Positions 47,333 through 60,059 of a stretch of 64,000 nt of DNA are shown here, piece after piece. The stretch's first letter is position 1. Each line of letters begins with the position of its first letter. The notes under the pieces are model-generated. The model searched no databases. It was not told the origin of the DNA and was given only the letters and a program-made list of their open reading frames with translations. A program made the translations under genes and the position numbers. The stretch is taken from positions 66,357,019 through 66,421,018 of the forward strand of contig JALGQZ010000005.1 of the NCBI GenBank assembly GCA_023105745.1, in the 5' to 3' direction. Source of the stretch: Austropuccinia psidii. Its lineage: Eukaryota > Basidiomycota > Pucciniomycetes > Pucciniales > Sphaerophragmiaceae.

Positions 47333-48908
47333 TGTACTATTGAATGACAAACTGTAGTATAGATACCAAGATTTTTGGATGTACAAGAGATAAGGTAAGG
47401 TTTTCCTTCTTCATTGAAGTAACTTGAGCCTTTCTTAATCTATAAGATTAGGAATGTATTGCATATCAAATTTTGAAGAGTTTTATCCTCCATTTTGGCA
47501 GGAATTGTAAGCTTTTAAAGGTTAAATCTCTTCATACAGGCTTGTAACCAAGGTTTCAAGAAATTTGAAATATTAATAAAACTTCAATACTATTAAATAC
47601 TCTTAAAACAAAAGTTAAAATATTAAGAAAATATCAAAATCTAAGGTTTCATGTATATTGCTATTTTTACATGGAAAAAAGCAATAAATTCAGAAATTCA
47701 TAGAAAGGTCATTTCTGAATGGATTTACTTGAAATATGCACACAGCTTATAGTTCAATTCTATATTGGTATGAATGAATAGTTAAGATTTTTTCTTAATT
47801 GAGAGTCTTGGGTATTTAGCCTTGAAAATACCACATTGAGTTATTCTTTAAAAAAATTAAGATTTCTTCAAAAATGAGTCCAAGATCCTATTTAAAAGAT
47901 TTTTGCTTGAGATTTTATTTTTTAATATTTCAAGAATATGAAAATCAAGAAAAAAATTAACTTTTCCATTAAAATCTAAACATAATAAGCGCAAATGAGG
48001 TGTAAATTTACTTGGAGTTAAGGATAACACCTGTCACTCAAATTATAAGTAAAGATTGGGAGTTTTTAAGTTTAAACTTAATTTTCATTGTTGTGTTTTA
48101 AGCTTTGATAATTGAACACAACCTAAAAGCTTCTTTTATCACAGAGGAGGTTTCTTAACGTAAAAAAAGAGCCATTTCTTTACTAGAGCTGGCCCACAAA
48201 TCAGTACAATGCAATTTTCAAAAACATAATATTTCATCAATAAAATATTATATGATGATAAATAATTCTTCAATGTTTTATTATTTATAGCTTCTATATC
48301 TAAGTCATTTGAATGTTAGAGTTTGATTAGATTTTTATAATCCTTCATGATTTTTTTATCTTTTAAAATCTTGTTTAAAGAATATTTTGTAAAATATTTA
48401 AATCCTCAAAAAATCCCTTCATTCTTAATTTTGGAATTTTTTGACTTATTTTGATTCTTTGATAGCTATTTCCGACCTTTTTTGATGTTTTTTATCAAAT
48501 AATAACTTACAAGTGAGTTTTCCATCAATATTCTATTTTTTCAAATTACTCCTGGTTTTTATAGAAATATTGTTATAATCATTAACCCAAAGAAGTCTAT
48601 AATAATTTACTTATGAAGATTATTTAATATTATCTATAACTTTATTTTATTCATTTAAACCAAATTCAATGATCTCTGGTAGAGCTTTTATGTTTTTATT
48701 CTTATAATTTTCAGTGAACGTTCATAATAATAGAATAATTATATTATTAGAAGCTTCTATGACATTAATTTTTTTTATCAAAGTTAATAATAGATATATT
48801 TATATTTTTAGTTATAATATTTCATCATATTTTATTTACATGTGAGGAAAGTCATAGTACTTTTGATAATAAGTATCATCATGAAGAGTTTCATAGAGAA
48901 ACCATCCA
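47333..48908 (+). mobile_element. Probable solo LTR-X, copy G, with GAGGT target duplication
   Basis: The last part (GAGGAAAGTCATAGTACTTTTG near 48,843-48,864) matches copies C and D. From about 47,470 the sequence follows copy C (56,790 onward), for example AAGGTTT...GTGTATTGCTATTTTTA. GAGGT stands immediately before a TGT start at 47,333 and immediately after the end at 48,908. The first 130 bp do not match the TGTGAGCC start of the other copies and about 460 bp are missing, so the left boundary is less certain. Confidence 0.6.
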
Positions 48909-48913
48909 GAGGT

Positions 48914-51900
48914 CGCAGGTGTGGAATACTTAGTTATCCTATTCATTGTAAGATATGATTCAAAGCCAAAATATTCTTACAATTTAATTCTCATTAAATA
49001 TAACTCCAGAATGCTGGCCTCTAAGATTCAAAATATAAAAATAATAATAGATCCAATTGAAGCTTACCAAGCCATTTGGAAAATCTAAGCTACATATAGT
49101 TAAATCAAGACATATTATACCAGGTTATTTTGAGTTACTCCAATATAAATTCACATATTGCTCAAGCCTATATTTCAAATAAAGTTCAGATGGAATACTA
49201 ATCATTATTAAAGGAATTTAAAATGACAATGAAAAAATGTGAAAGTCATACCTCCAAAGAAGATGAAAACTTAATGAATTACATTATATGTCATTATTTG
49301 AAAAACTCTAATTCAAACTTGAGTTGAAGGAAATTCAATTCTTGAAGAATTTTGGGTATTACTGGGATTGGTTAAAACATTTTATATTTAAGGTAGACTC
49401 TGTTTCAGCCAATAGGAAAAGGTATTCGAATTCCTGCTGCATTACAAAATTCCTCAAAATCACATAAGCTTTCTCTGAATCATCAACCATACAGTTTAGG
49501 GCATAGAAAACTTTCAATTTTCAACAAAAATCCCTTCAGAGTTCTGAAAAACCCGTCAAATTATTAATTTTGAAAATCCATCAGGAAGAAAATGTAACAT
49601 TTACTACCCCACAAATTTCAAAATACAGTAATCCATTCCTGTTTCTGTCCTTTTGCTCCTTTCAAATATTCATATCATGGAAATTTTAATAGAAACAACC
49701 TCTCTTGCTGCACGGATTGAGAATTATGATGATAGATTCCAAGCATTTGGATTTAACGCCAAAAACAAAATCAATATTTCTAACCATCCTGGGATTCATT
49801 CAAGCACATTTTACACCTGAACAAGATTAATGAATTGTTAAAAAAGGAAATAATTTCGAGGGAACCATGCTCCTAATTAATATTTCATAATAATTCAAGG
49901 AATCTGATCAAGGCTTTGTACTTACTAATAAGGATCTTGTTGTACTTTAAAATTACACAAATATCCATTTCCAAAAGCCACCTGAATTTTCAACAGAGGA
50001 CTGTAATGCAAACTTTGAAATTCCTGATTCACCATACAAGCATAAGATTTCATATCAACAGCTAAATTTGAAAAAGTAAGAATATATTTCAAGCCAAAGC
50101 TAGAGCCCACACCAAGATTAAGACCATCAAAGGTCTTAGCTGTAACATCAAAATAATGCAAAAGGTTGATATCCTCAAGTGGGAAAATGCAAATGGAAAG
50201 AGCCAGGGTGATACTGGCTCATGCGTTCCCAAAATATATTCCCATCTCGGCCTCAAGAAACCTCAAATTTTATCCTGGATGAAAGAACACAAGAAAATTG
50301 GGAGGACATATCAGGATTCTCCTTCAAACAGAAATAAAGTAGGTGGCATAAACATTTATGAAGATGAAAATATTCTGGAAGAATGAACCTGTCAAGCTCC
50401 GGTCTCAAATTGAAATATTAGAGGTTATTTTCTTTCCAAAAATTGAAATTGTTTTCCAATAAATCAGGAGTACTCTCATATAAATGGATTTCAATAAGAA
50501 AAGTGGGCTTAGACTCTTGAGAATCTCGATAGCCTATTCCAAATGAATTTACGTGAAAAAGAAATCCGAAATTCTTTAAGAAAGGTATCGAGTTCTTGAA
50601 GACCATTCTAAAGTATTTTTTTCAAAAGATCTTTTCAATATGTATGATACTGTGCTATCTTACTCATGAGATGATTCAATATTAATTTATAGCTATTTTA
50701 CTTAATTGAAATTATGTCACTATTTATAGTATTTCAGAAGAAAGGTTCCTGGTGGTATAAGCACCTTCAGGAGCAAAAGTGCAGAAGAATTGATCGAGAA
50801 TTACATTTTCCTGAACTTATTCTGGCACTGAAAGACTTGAAACGCATTTTATTGGTAATTTTCAACACCCTCACTTCTTTAACAAGAAATATGCCCCCCA
50901 ACTGGGCTATCAATACTGTAAAAACAGAAATCCCTGAGTTACTCTCTCGAAATTCCAAAAATGGCTCCTTGGCTGGAACAAACTTCTATGTGGCTCCAGT
51001 AACTGAATTATCTTACCTGTAAGCAACTTCAAAGGTCATCTTTTGCCACAAGGTATCACCAATATCCATTTAGAGCTTCATGAGCCAAATTTGAGAGCTC
51101 ATGCTCAACTGCTTGATTCAAGAATTATATGAACTTTAAAAACCTATTATCAACACCAATTCATATCCTTTGAAGCTCAAAAATATCATGAAAAACCTCT
51201 ATTTCAAAGATCTAGAAGATCAACTAGTTATCATAGATTCAGCTTCCAAGGCTTTGTTAGGCTTCTTATACTAAATCTACAGCTGTAAACTGTTAGAATC
51301 ACATAAATATTTTTCCTAGCTGTAAAGGTGCAAAATATGCTTATTAAAAATTGGAGAAAGAAATACCGTAGGCTGAAAAGGGAGCTGGATTGCAGCTTCT
51401 TTTCATAAGAAATAAATGATAAGCTGGGAAAAGCTTTTGAGTCAAAAATATGAAGAAGAATTTGAACTATGGGCTCATGATGAAATTTTGGAGGAAATTG
51501 TAAAGGAAAATAGAAGCTCAATTCCAGAGGAATTGAACAATGACCATGAAGAAATTGAGGTGGCTGGGGGAATCAAGAAGCCAATAGAAAAGGAGGGTCA
51601 GAAGGAAGTATTACTTCTTATGAAGTCTCTCAAAAATCAAACATAAATCCAAAAAGACCAGCTTGATGAGATAATTTATCTTCATTTTTGGGAGGTAGGC
51701 TGTTTTTTAATTGAAAATTATACACGAAAATAAATTTTAAACCTTTTTTGTGAAGTATTTTTGAATAATGGCTAGGGTCACTATTTTATTTGATATTGCT
51801 TCATTTTATTACTATGCTTTATGGTACTTTACACTTTTTTTAGAAATAAATTATCTTATACCTAGCTTTAATAATACTTATTCAATGAACCTATAGAAAA

Positions 51901-53300
51901 AGATAGATTTCTAACCCACAGCCTATGGGTGAGCAAGGGAATATTCCTAAACTATGACATACGTATCTGGGAAGGTAAAACATGGTAGCTTATAAACTGT
52001 CCTAAAACATATACCTTGGTTTCCACCAAAATGTATAGGCTAGGAGAAATTCTAATGTATAAGATAGGATATTCTAGAATCTTACATATAATCATATCTA
52101 TGATCAGTATAAGCTTAGCTTTCATTCCATAATGAGATAGTTCAGTGATCATTTTATATAATGATATGTATTCAAGGTCGGTATGTTGATCAATATTCAG
52201 ATTTGTTCACTGTATTTGAAGTTGTATCAATGAAACCTATTTATTATCTGCTCAAACCAACCATTTTCATGTTGAATTAACCTCTTCATGTGTATGCATT
52301 AAAATTTTCATCTGAATTAAACCAGGAATAGTTTGATAGGAATTTTGATTGGATTTCGCAAAAGAGTTTATTCAATATTAAGAGTACAGAAAATTGATTC
52401 CACATTATTACGGATTTATTTAAAGAAAGAAGAAGTTCGCTTCAAAGCATGTGGATTCAAATAAACATATTTTCTCCAGAAACTTGAAGTTTTTTGAGCT
52501 AAGAATTGCAATACATATAAATAATTAGCTATATTAAGAATGAAATATGTCATTGTTAATTGGAATGGAATAGGTCATGTTAATGTAACAACTAAGACAT
52601 GGTTCAGAATTAAACTCAAAGGAAAGAGGGGAGGAAGGGAACAAAAAGATAGCTCAAGAGCATAAAAATGGAAATCTACAGAAAGAATAGTATATAGTAG
52701 TAGGTAACTTCAATTAAAATTTTGCCCACAAACATTATACTTCCAGGAAGATTGGACCAAGACCTACTACAGCTCCAAACGTTTTCTCAAGCTTTGGACT
52801 TAAATTATTACTGGATTAGTTTCTGTAGCTGCTATATAGAAGCTATTTCTGTATACAAGCTTTCTTCATTTATTCAAAAGCTGCTATATACCTTAATGAA
52901 TAAACTGATGTCATTTTGAAAGCTTGACCCTGTAACAGGTGCTCTTGGGAAGTAAGAGAGTCCTGAAGCTTAGGGAATAAACGCTTACTTGGAATGACTC
53001 CAAAAAATTCATGGGATAAGAGGAACATATTTATTTAAAAGATATTCAGTAAAAAATATTAGATAAGCAAAAAGAAGCTAATAGTCAAATATCCAAACAA
53101 TCAAGTATTCAAGCCACTCTTTCAACCAGTTTAGAATTTATAGAGCAATTATCATGGATATGACCACCCATATCCACTGAAAAGAAAAGGAAGGGTGAAA
53201 ATGACTTAATTCAGATTAGAGATATCCCTTGTCAAAAGATGGAAGAAAATAAAGTACAAAAGGAAAACCAGTAGATTGAATAACTGGCCAAAAATTACAG
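48914..53300. other. Unassigned decayed coding region
   Basis: Several short + strand frames have ordinary, non-repetitive composition: about 49,678-49,818 (start MEILIETTSLAARIENY), 50,156-50,386, 50,714-51,022 (102 codons) and 52,722-52,919. None has a domain I recognise, and stops separate them. They could be parts of another retroelement polyprotein. AT-rich stretches between them show nothing. Confidence 0.3.
51416..51646 (+). CDS. Hypothetical Glu/Lys-rich fragment
   Basis: A 76-codon frame, strongly acidic and basic (EEFELWAHDEILEEIVKE, later Lys-rich), predicted helical and possibly coiled coil. It stands alone with no recognised domain. It may be the tail of a retroelement gag or a host gene fragment. 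Confidence that it is expressed is low. Confidence 0.2.
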   Translation: MISWEKLLSQKYEEEFELWAHDEILEEIVKENRSSIPEELNNDHEEIEVAGGIKKPIEKEGQKEVLLLMKSLKNQT

Positions 53301-54829
53301 GGGTTGCAAAAGTGGCCTTGATTTGTGATAAGCTGAATGCTCAATACTTTCAGGTGAGAAATTTAGCTATGAGTTTGGAAAGCAGTATTGGGAGCCTGGG
53401 GGGAAATATACTTGTCAAAATTGGGAAATAGATTTTGTGTAGTGAATAACCCAAAAGGGTGAATGTCAAACAAGTTTCTTTGAGTCCAGAATGTATTGAA
53501 TGAAATAGGGCTTTCCTGGGTGTACTGAGCTTTGACAGATTTACAATTGGTCTTAAAAATAATTTGAAATACGTGGACAGTATTTCCTTGTGAGAATACC
53601 GAATGTTTTAATGAAACATCCAAATAAAAGTGTTAGACTTTTTTGAATCCTACACTGTTCCACTTGAGCTGATATCTTTTAAGAACTTACTATTGAAGGA
53701 ACCTTTTAATTACTGAGATTGACAGGAGATGGATTCCGGAAATGGAACCACAGAATAAATCGACATATTTTAGAGCTCAGTGGACATGGATAGAAGTGGG
53801 ATATGGGAGTGCAATCGTCTTAAGCGGCTTGGGCTGGAATATCTAGGTCCATAGGAAAATTAGATTTCCTAAGAAAGCTTGGAACATTTTGGGTGTTTTA
53901 GCCCTTCTTCAGACCGTGGAGGCTGTAGAGCCCCTAGAGGGAGCTGGAAGGAAAATAGACTGATGAAAGTCATGTCCCAGAATGTTTTATGGCCCCAAGG
54001 TCAAGGGTGAATGTGGAACTAAAATTTCCCTAAATGATGTTGGCTCCAATTACTCCAGATAGGATGACGACTGAGATTTATATAAAACGCAGGAAAGCTA
54101 AATTTAATTTCTGTAACAGTACTTCCACCTTGAGATTGTGACATCCTGAGCACCTACACAAGATGAATGTAAAATGGTGAGCAGTTGAGAAAGAGGATCT
54201 TTGAAAGGAATATGGAAAATGATCTTGAATGAGAATCTGATGATTGTGGCTGAAGAGTAGAAAAGAAATCTTTTATCCTCTTTTGACATTTTATTCTTAT
54301 TGAAAATTGAATTTGAGACAAATATTCTGTGATAATAAATTAAGTGAAAAGGAATGAAATGAAAATCAAAAAATAAAGAAAAAGAAGAGGGAAACATTGG
54401 AAAAGGGGATTTTGAGTCTTTTCCTTGAAGCTTGATTTATTTATCCTTCATAACACATATGAATCTTGTTTCTCACACAGTTTACAAGGTGATACTTTGA
54501 TAATTTAGAAAGTCCTTAGAGATTAAGTGCAGGAGAGAAAGCTTTTTTTCATACCTCCACCCCACCAAGAACTATACAAACACAGAAAACATTTAAACTG
54601 ATTTTTCTTGTGAATAGTTTCTCAAAGAGAATCATTATAGAAATGAAATAAAGAAATGTTATTTTTTCGAAAGTTGCCAAGAGTCCTTTTCAAAGAAAAT
54701 TTCCAAGTACTCACAGCATGGCCAAGGTGATTCTTTCAAAAAAATGACAGAATAGGCTTTTAAGGTTCCAAGCAGGAAGGAGAAGTTGCTTTAATAGGCT
54801 CCCATTACCATGAATAACCACAAGACATA
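53300..54829 (-). other. Region downstream of element B pol, unassigned
   Basis: Frames of 86-97 codons exist at 53,363-53,623 and 54,104-54,397 on the minus strand but show no recognised domain. This is where a 3' LTR would lie. No TG...CA boundaries could be fixed. Confidence 0.3.
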
Positions 54830-55230
54830 ATTTGTGGAAATATAATACAAGTTCATGAAAATTAAGGTTTTCAGAAGGCTCTATGGTGTATATTTCTGGT
54901 TCTTTATTGACATATTTGCATTTCACAAGATAAAATAGTTTTACCCTTTTGAGGTTTTCTCCAGGACCTTGAAAAGTTCCACTTCCTCCTTTTATTCTAT
55001 GAAATTGGAGGAGGATATTATTAATTCTTCTTTTGGATTTAAGATGTCTTGCAAGCTTTCAGAAGGCAAATATGGAATATTGGGTGGATGCCTTTCCATT
55101 GAATTAGAATATTGAGGTGATAAGAAAGAGAATTTTTTTTCTCCAATATCTGTAAAGTACCAAGCAATCTGTCCAAAGCTTTCTTTGTAGTTATGGCCAA
55201 TTTCATTCTCCTGGAGTAAAGTAATACCAT
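54830..55230 (-). pseudogene. Integrase GPY/F domain and chromodomain, element B
   Basis: The 63-codon frame at 55,230-55,039 ends in LNILIQWKGIHPIFHICLLK, close to the HPVFHVSLLK signature that ends Ty3 integrase. It follows a region where relatives have WLGPF. Below it, the minus strand continues KVLEKTSKG and YFIL, then LYYIST, in the pattern of a chromodomain, with stops at the usual Trp-rich positions. Confidence 0.75.
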
Positions 55231-55239
55231 ATCACTATG

Positions 55240-56190
55240 ATTGAAACTGGGTGAACTTGCTCTACCTTTATCTGAATAATTATTGACTCTATTTATTCCA
55301 ACTTTGAGTTTACTCTTGAAATTTTGCCTTGATAATTGAATTTTTGAGCTTCAGTCTATTTAATAAGCTGTAAAATAAAGAATGGTCAGAATTTCTGTAC
55401 AAAAATTCAGCTTTAGGGAGCCAGTTATGGCCTTCATCTTGATTATACATGTAATAAATACAAAGTTACTTTTATAATACCTTTTTCACCCCCTAAACCT
55501 GTTTATATGTTTCAGAAATATAAGAAACTGGAATATGTTCTGAATTATTGAGCTTATAAAGGAGATTTATTAATTCAAAGGAAAAAAGTGAAAGCCATGC
55601 TTGGAATGAAATTCTTTAAAAAGATGTTGTCCCAAATAAACTAATTGATTGAAGGAATTCTTGGCATGAAGACTAAAAGTGTTTTTAATCTTTCCACTAT
55701 GAAACAAACTGAATAAAAAGAGTTGGAAAGAGGACCCAAGAGAATAATCTTTGAAAGATTCAGCTTTTATGAATCCTTGAAGGATACTTCCATACTGGGT
55801 ATGTTTTCAACTAGAATTCGGAATTGTATAAGAAAACTTTGAAAGTAAATTCATCTTGACTGAAAAGAATATTGGGGGATTAAATTCATCCGTTTTAATA
55901 ATTTTTTGAAAATTTAATTGTTTATTGGCAATAACGTATTGAACCTTTCTGGTTTAACATTGTCCTAACATGATAGTTCATCAAGAAACCTTTCCAGAAA
56001 TATCAGAAATTAATCAACTTGAAAGTTGAATTTAGAAAATAATTTGGCAAGGAAGGCTTGAGGAGAATTAAAAATTATTGAGGACGTTAAGCATTGAAGA
56101 GGGGAATGATTTTGAAGGCCTTAGAGAGGATGATAGAGAGAGAACATAATACTCAAAAGAGTTTCTTTTAATTAACTTCATAGTTGTGTG
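55240..56190 (-). pseudogene. End of RNase H and integrase remnants, element B
   Basis: From 56,190 the reading resumes with AHNYEVN and a broken RNase H tail to about 56,000. Integrase is shortened. A late-core piece near 55,440-55,400 reads DEGHNWLPKAEFLYRNSDHS, but the HHCC and DDE parts are not clearly readable, which suggests internal deletion. Confidence 0.55.
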
Positions 56191-56195
56191 CTGAT

Positions 56196-58263
56196 TGTGA
56201 GCCTGTGAGGTATGTAATAATTTGTATGACATACCATTAAAGCCACAAATAGAATTTTATACATTTTATTTAGTCATAAAATAAATTTTAAAATTAATTC
56301 AAAACAAAAAATAAGTATAAATTTTTTGTGATAACCAAGGCTATAAGTATCATGTCATTTTTGGATTCTACACAAATAATAACCTGGGGTAGAACCATAG
56401 GGTGTTATACCTAAAAGTGGCCATTTATAGTGTTATTGGAAGATTTCAAAATCTCACATTAGAATTACAAAATTTAAGATTAAACTTATAGTTGCATGCA
56501 GTTTACAAAGACTTACAAAAAATTAATTAAATGTGAGATGTGGTGTATACTTACTGAATTGGCTAAGGATTCTCCATAAAGGATTTCAATCCTTTTTGGG
56601 CCCAATTTTAATTTTATCAAACGAATTTCATGGCTTTCAATGAATAAAAAAAGTCCATGCAAAAAGGTGGGACAAAAGGAAAAAGGTTCAAGGGTACCCA
56701 ATGTTTGGGATCTGAAAGAGTCCATGTAAGTGTTTGCTCCTGTATCAAAGAATTTTCAACCTTATTAAAACCTTAATATTAGGCTTTAATTGAAAATAAA
56801 AGTTTAAATTGGCTTATCCCCCTTTTTCACAGGAATCAAAAGCTGTCAAAGGATAAATCCCTATATTTGTGCTTGTAATTATGGTTTTAAAAATGTCAAA
56901 GAAACACATTTAAAATATTCAATAAGCTTAAATAAGTTGAAATTAAACTTAGAAGCATTGAAACCTTATCAAAAGCTAAGGTTTAGTGTGTATTGCTATT
57001 TTTATGTGGAAAAATAGCCGAAACTTCAGAAATTTATAGAAAGTCCAATTCTCAATGTATTTACTTCCAAATTCGACACATATTACATTAAAATGTTATA
57101 TGTGTATAAATTAGATTTTGATTATCTTACATTGGTAGTATTCTTTGGTATTAAGACTTCAAAGTACCTCTTTTGATTCTTCTGGAACAAAATGAAGATT
57201 TTTGTAAGAATTAATTAAAAATGTTATTTGAAAGGTTTTTTGCTTGAACATTTATTATTAAGTTTCTCACACAATAATCTTCAATACAAATAAATCAATT
57301 TTGCATTAAATATCAAAAATAATACACTTCATTGCGGATTAAAATCACTTGGAGTTAAGAATCACAATGGTAACATTAAATTGAGGTGAAAAATAAACTA
57401 CCTTATATTAAGAACTGTACTTTCAAGTGTGGTTGTTCAGTGTTTATCTTCTAACACCCCATATATCAATTTTTAATCATGAGAGATGCTCTGAAGCCAT
57501 AAAGAAGCCTTTTAATCAAACTTTTTGTCTATAATCATCATCCAATCAATCAATAAGATATTTAAATAAGTATAATTTCATTTAATGCAGAATCCTATAT
57601 TATTAAGTTAGTTCTTAATTATTTTATTAATTGAAAAACTTAAATTGAATAATTTCAATAATAGGATTCATATTATATCATTTTAATCACCAATAATTGA
57701 TTTAATATTATAAAATTGTTATTTTAAATATCTTTTAGATCTAAACATTCTTCTGAAAATCCTTAAAATCTTATTTTATCATAAAGGCTTCTTGATTGCT
57801 AAAAATATTGCTCTTTGGCATGTCTTTAACTTATCAAAATCATTTCATACTATAGCTTTTGTTTAAGTTATTTTATTAAATAAATATGATAGGTTTTTCT
57901 CTGAATACTCTACAATTCTTTTATATAGGATTTTTATATCAGGTTTATCTCTGCACAGTGTTTGTGATATTTATTTTATTGAAATTTTCAATATTATTCA
58001 TAAGCTGTTAATATTAATGTTTTGCACCTATAATTGTCTCATGAAGTGCTTTCATATTCATAGTATTATAATTTTTAGTCACTTGTAATAATAATAGATC
58101 AATTATTATGGCTTTTATTATTAAAAGATTTAAGAATATTAATAATAATAATGCTTATATTTGTGGTTATGATACTTAATTATATTATACTTTAATTTGA
58201 GGAAAGTCATAGCCGTCTTAATAGTAAGTATTATTATTGGGAGATTAATAGAAAAACCTTACA
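56196..58263 (+). mobile_element. Solo LTR-X, copy C, inside RNase H of element B
   Basis: A 2,068-bp unit starts TGTGAGCC and ends CTTACA. The flanks are CTGAT (56,191-56,195) and ATGAT (58,264-58,268), a 4/5 duplication. Its orientation is opposite to the host gene. Coding sequence on the two sides is consecutive RNase H: FDRCKP to the right, AHNYEVN to the left, so the insertion point is precise. Interior sequence parallels copy G. Confidence 0.85.
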
Positions 58264-58552
58264 ATGATGAAAGGGGCTTGCATCTATCAAATTCAATGGG
58301 ATGGTTTCACAATTTGTCCACCCAAATCAGTCAAGTAACCAAAGAATAATCAGAAGAATCTCTCTCTGAAATTTCTGGGAGAGCAGGAGGGAAGTGGGAA
58401 ATAATGTTTGCTCTGGTAAATTCCCCTTTGTGTCTTTGAATCTGACTCAAAGATTCCTCACTGAGGGTAAAGACTGAATGTCTCTTAAGAAATTTTGTTA
58501 GTGAAATTATTCCCTTTGAATAATTATTGATTGAGGCTCTACAATCTGGCAA
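58264..58552 (-). pseudogene. RT connection and first half of RNase H, element B
   Basis: A 73-codon frame runs through NNYSKGIISLTKFLKRHSVF, a KGEFTRANIISHFPPALPE stretch and SERDSSDYSLVT, where relatives have the catalytic ETDASDYA. After one stop the sequence continues NHPIEFDRCKP up to the LTR-X boundary at 58,263. Confidence 0.85.
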
Positions 58553-58880
58553 AGAAAGGAAATTATCAAAGATCCTGGAGGCTTCTTGGGGCTGGCCAAT
58601 TAGATTTTTCTGGGATTTGGCTTGTGAAAGCTTGATGCCTTCAGAATAAATAAAATAGTTAAGATACTGAATGGGATGAGTGTGTAAAAATCAAGTTGAA
58701 GTTCTTTTGAAAAAATCTATTACCTCTGAGTCTGGAAATAGCAGTTGTACCATGAGTGACTTGTTAATCCTAAAGATTCGAAAATACCATACGACCATTG
58801 AAATAAACAATTATATGAATGTAAATGCAATAACGGAATATATAATTACCAAGGATTCTAAAATAGGAAAGAGAAATGGT
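58553..58880 (-). pseudogene. Reverse transcriptase fragment of element B, catalytic YxDD lost
   Basis: The minus strand reads IIVYFNGRMVF where relatives have a VYLDD-type catalytic box, so both aspartates are gone (about 58,790-58,808). It continues with ISRLRGNRFFQKNFNLIF and, in a neighbouring frame, HPIQYLNYFIYSEGIKLSQ and KSQKNLIGQPQEASRIFDN, the RT thumb and connection. The enzyme cannot be active. Confidence 0.75.
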
Positions 58881-60059
58881 TAGCCCACATATTTCATGTG
58901 TTCATTTCCCCATTGATTCTTAGAAGGCCATATCAAACAAAAAACCTGATCCTGAAGATAATCAAACAACTACTAAAAAAATGTGAGAAACTGGTTCATA
59001 TGAGGAATCAGATAATTCTTCTTTCTGTGAAAGCCTTGAGTTTTCTTCAATAAAAATAAAAATAGAGCTAACCATTCTTCTTCTCAACAAAGAGGGAAGG
59101 TTCTCTTGTTTCCTGAAATTCATGCCCCAAGTTTCTCTTAATCTTGAAGTGATAAATTAGATAGATCCAATTTGAGGTAGAGACCCCTCCAAAACACTAT
59201 TATCATTAAAGGTGTGGTGGGGAGGAACTTTCTCTTCTTTCAGCTTGGAGAATAAATCCAATAAGTAGTGATAGAAATAGGACACAAACATTATTTCAGT
59301 TTAACCTCCTCTGGGCTTATTTCTCATCCTCTACATTATTCATGGAGGTGTGTTAAGAGGAAGGAGGTAGGTCCATATTCCCATGAAGGAGAGAAAGTGA
59401 AAATATATAAATCCTTTTATATCCTTTCAGACTTCTTCTCTAGAGAGTATCAATGACACTTGGGAGAAAGACAGGAATGTACACAGAAGATCAAAATTGT
59501 GGTGCTCTGGAATCACCAACCAGAGGTGCACTGGTAGCTTCAAAGCCATTAATTGAGTGAAAAAAATAACTGGAATAATTATAATTGGAATTGAATTTTA
59601 TCATCCCTTTCCACCAAAAAATTGATGGATCAAAGTGATTGAGGAAGTAAAAGCCCAATATGATAATTTCTCCATTGGGATTATCAAGGAGAAGGAAATC
59701 CCATTAAACGTTTATGAAATAAGGAAGCTCAGAAATCTAATTGGTATGGCAAGGTATTCAAAAACAAGGAGACTAACAAGAGTCCAAAATAATAAGAGGA
59801 ATTTTCTTTGGTATCTCTGTTATTTCCAAATAATACCTTTGTACCAACCTTTTTGCAATAGATGAGCTGGAAGCACCAAAATCAATGAGAATACTTTAAA
59901 GCATATCATATAGAGAAGAAAAAACAAATAACCTCCAAGATTCTTTAGAAATAATATTAGCAGTGAATCTTCTTTCTATGGGAAGAAAGCAATGAAGACA
60001 ACAGAGCAAAAAATGATCTTCACTCAGGATTCTCCCAAGCTCTTGCACTTACCTTCTTA
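58881..60059 (-). pseudogene. Protease and N-terminal RT zone of element B, unreadable
   Basis: By position between gag and the RT catalytic region this should hold protease and the RT fingers. I could not find a DTG/DSG site or RT motif in any minus frame. Two + strand frames, 59,268-59,456 and 59,635-59,865, have no recognised domain. Confidence 0.35.

Noticed and set aside
48890..48930. Possible primer-binding site after LTR-X copy G (GGTCGCAGGTG)
   Set aside because: The sequence starts with the 5-bp target duplication, which fits a solo LTR flank better than an internal region, and no TGG precedes it.
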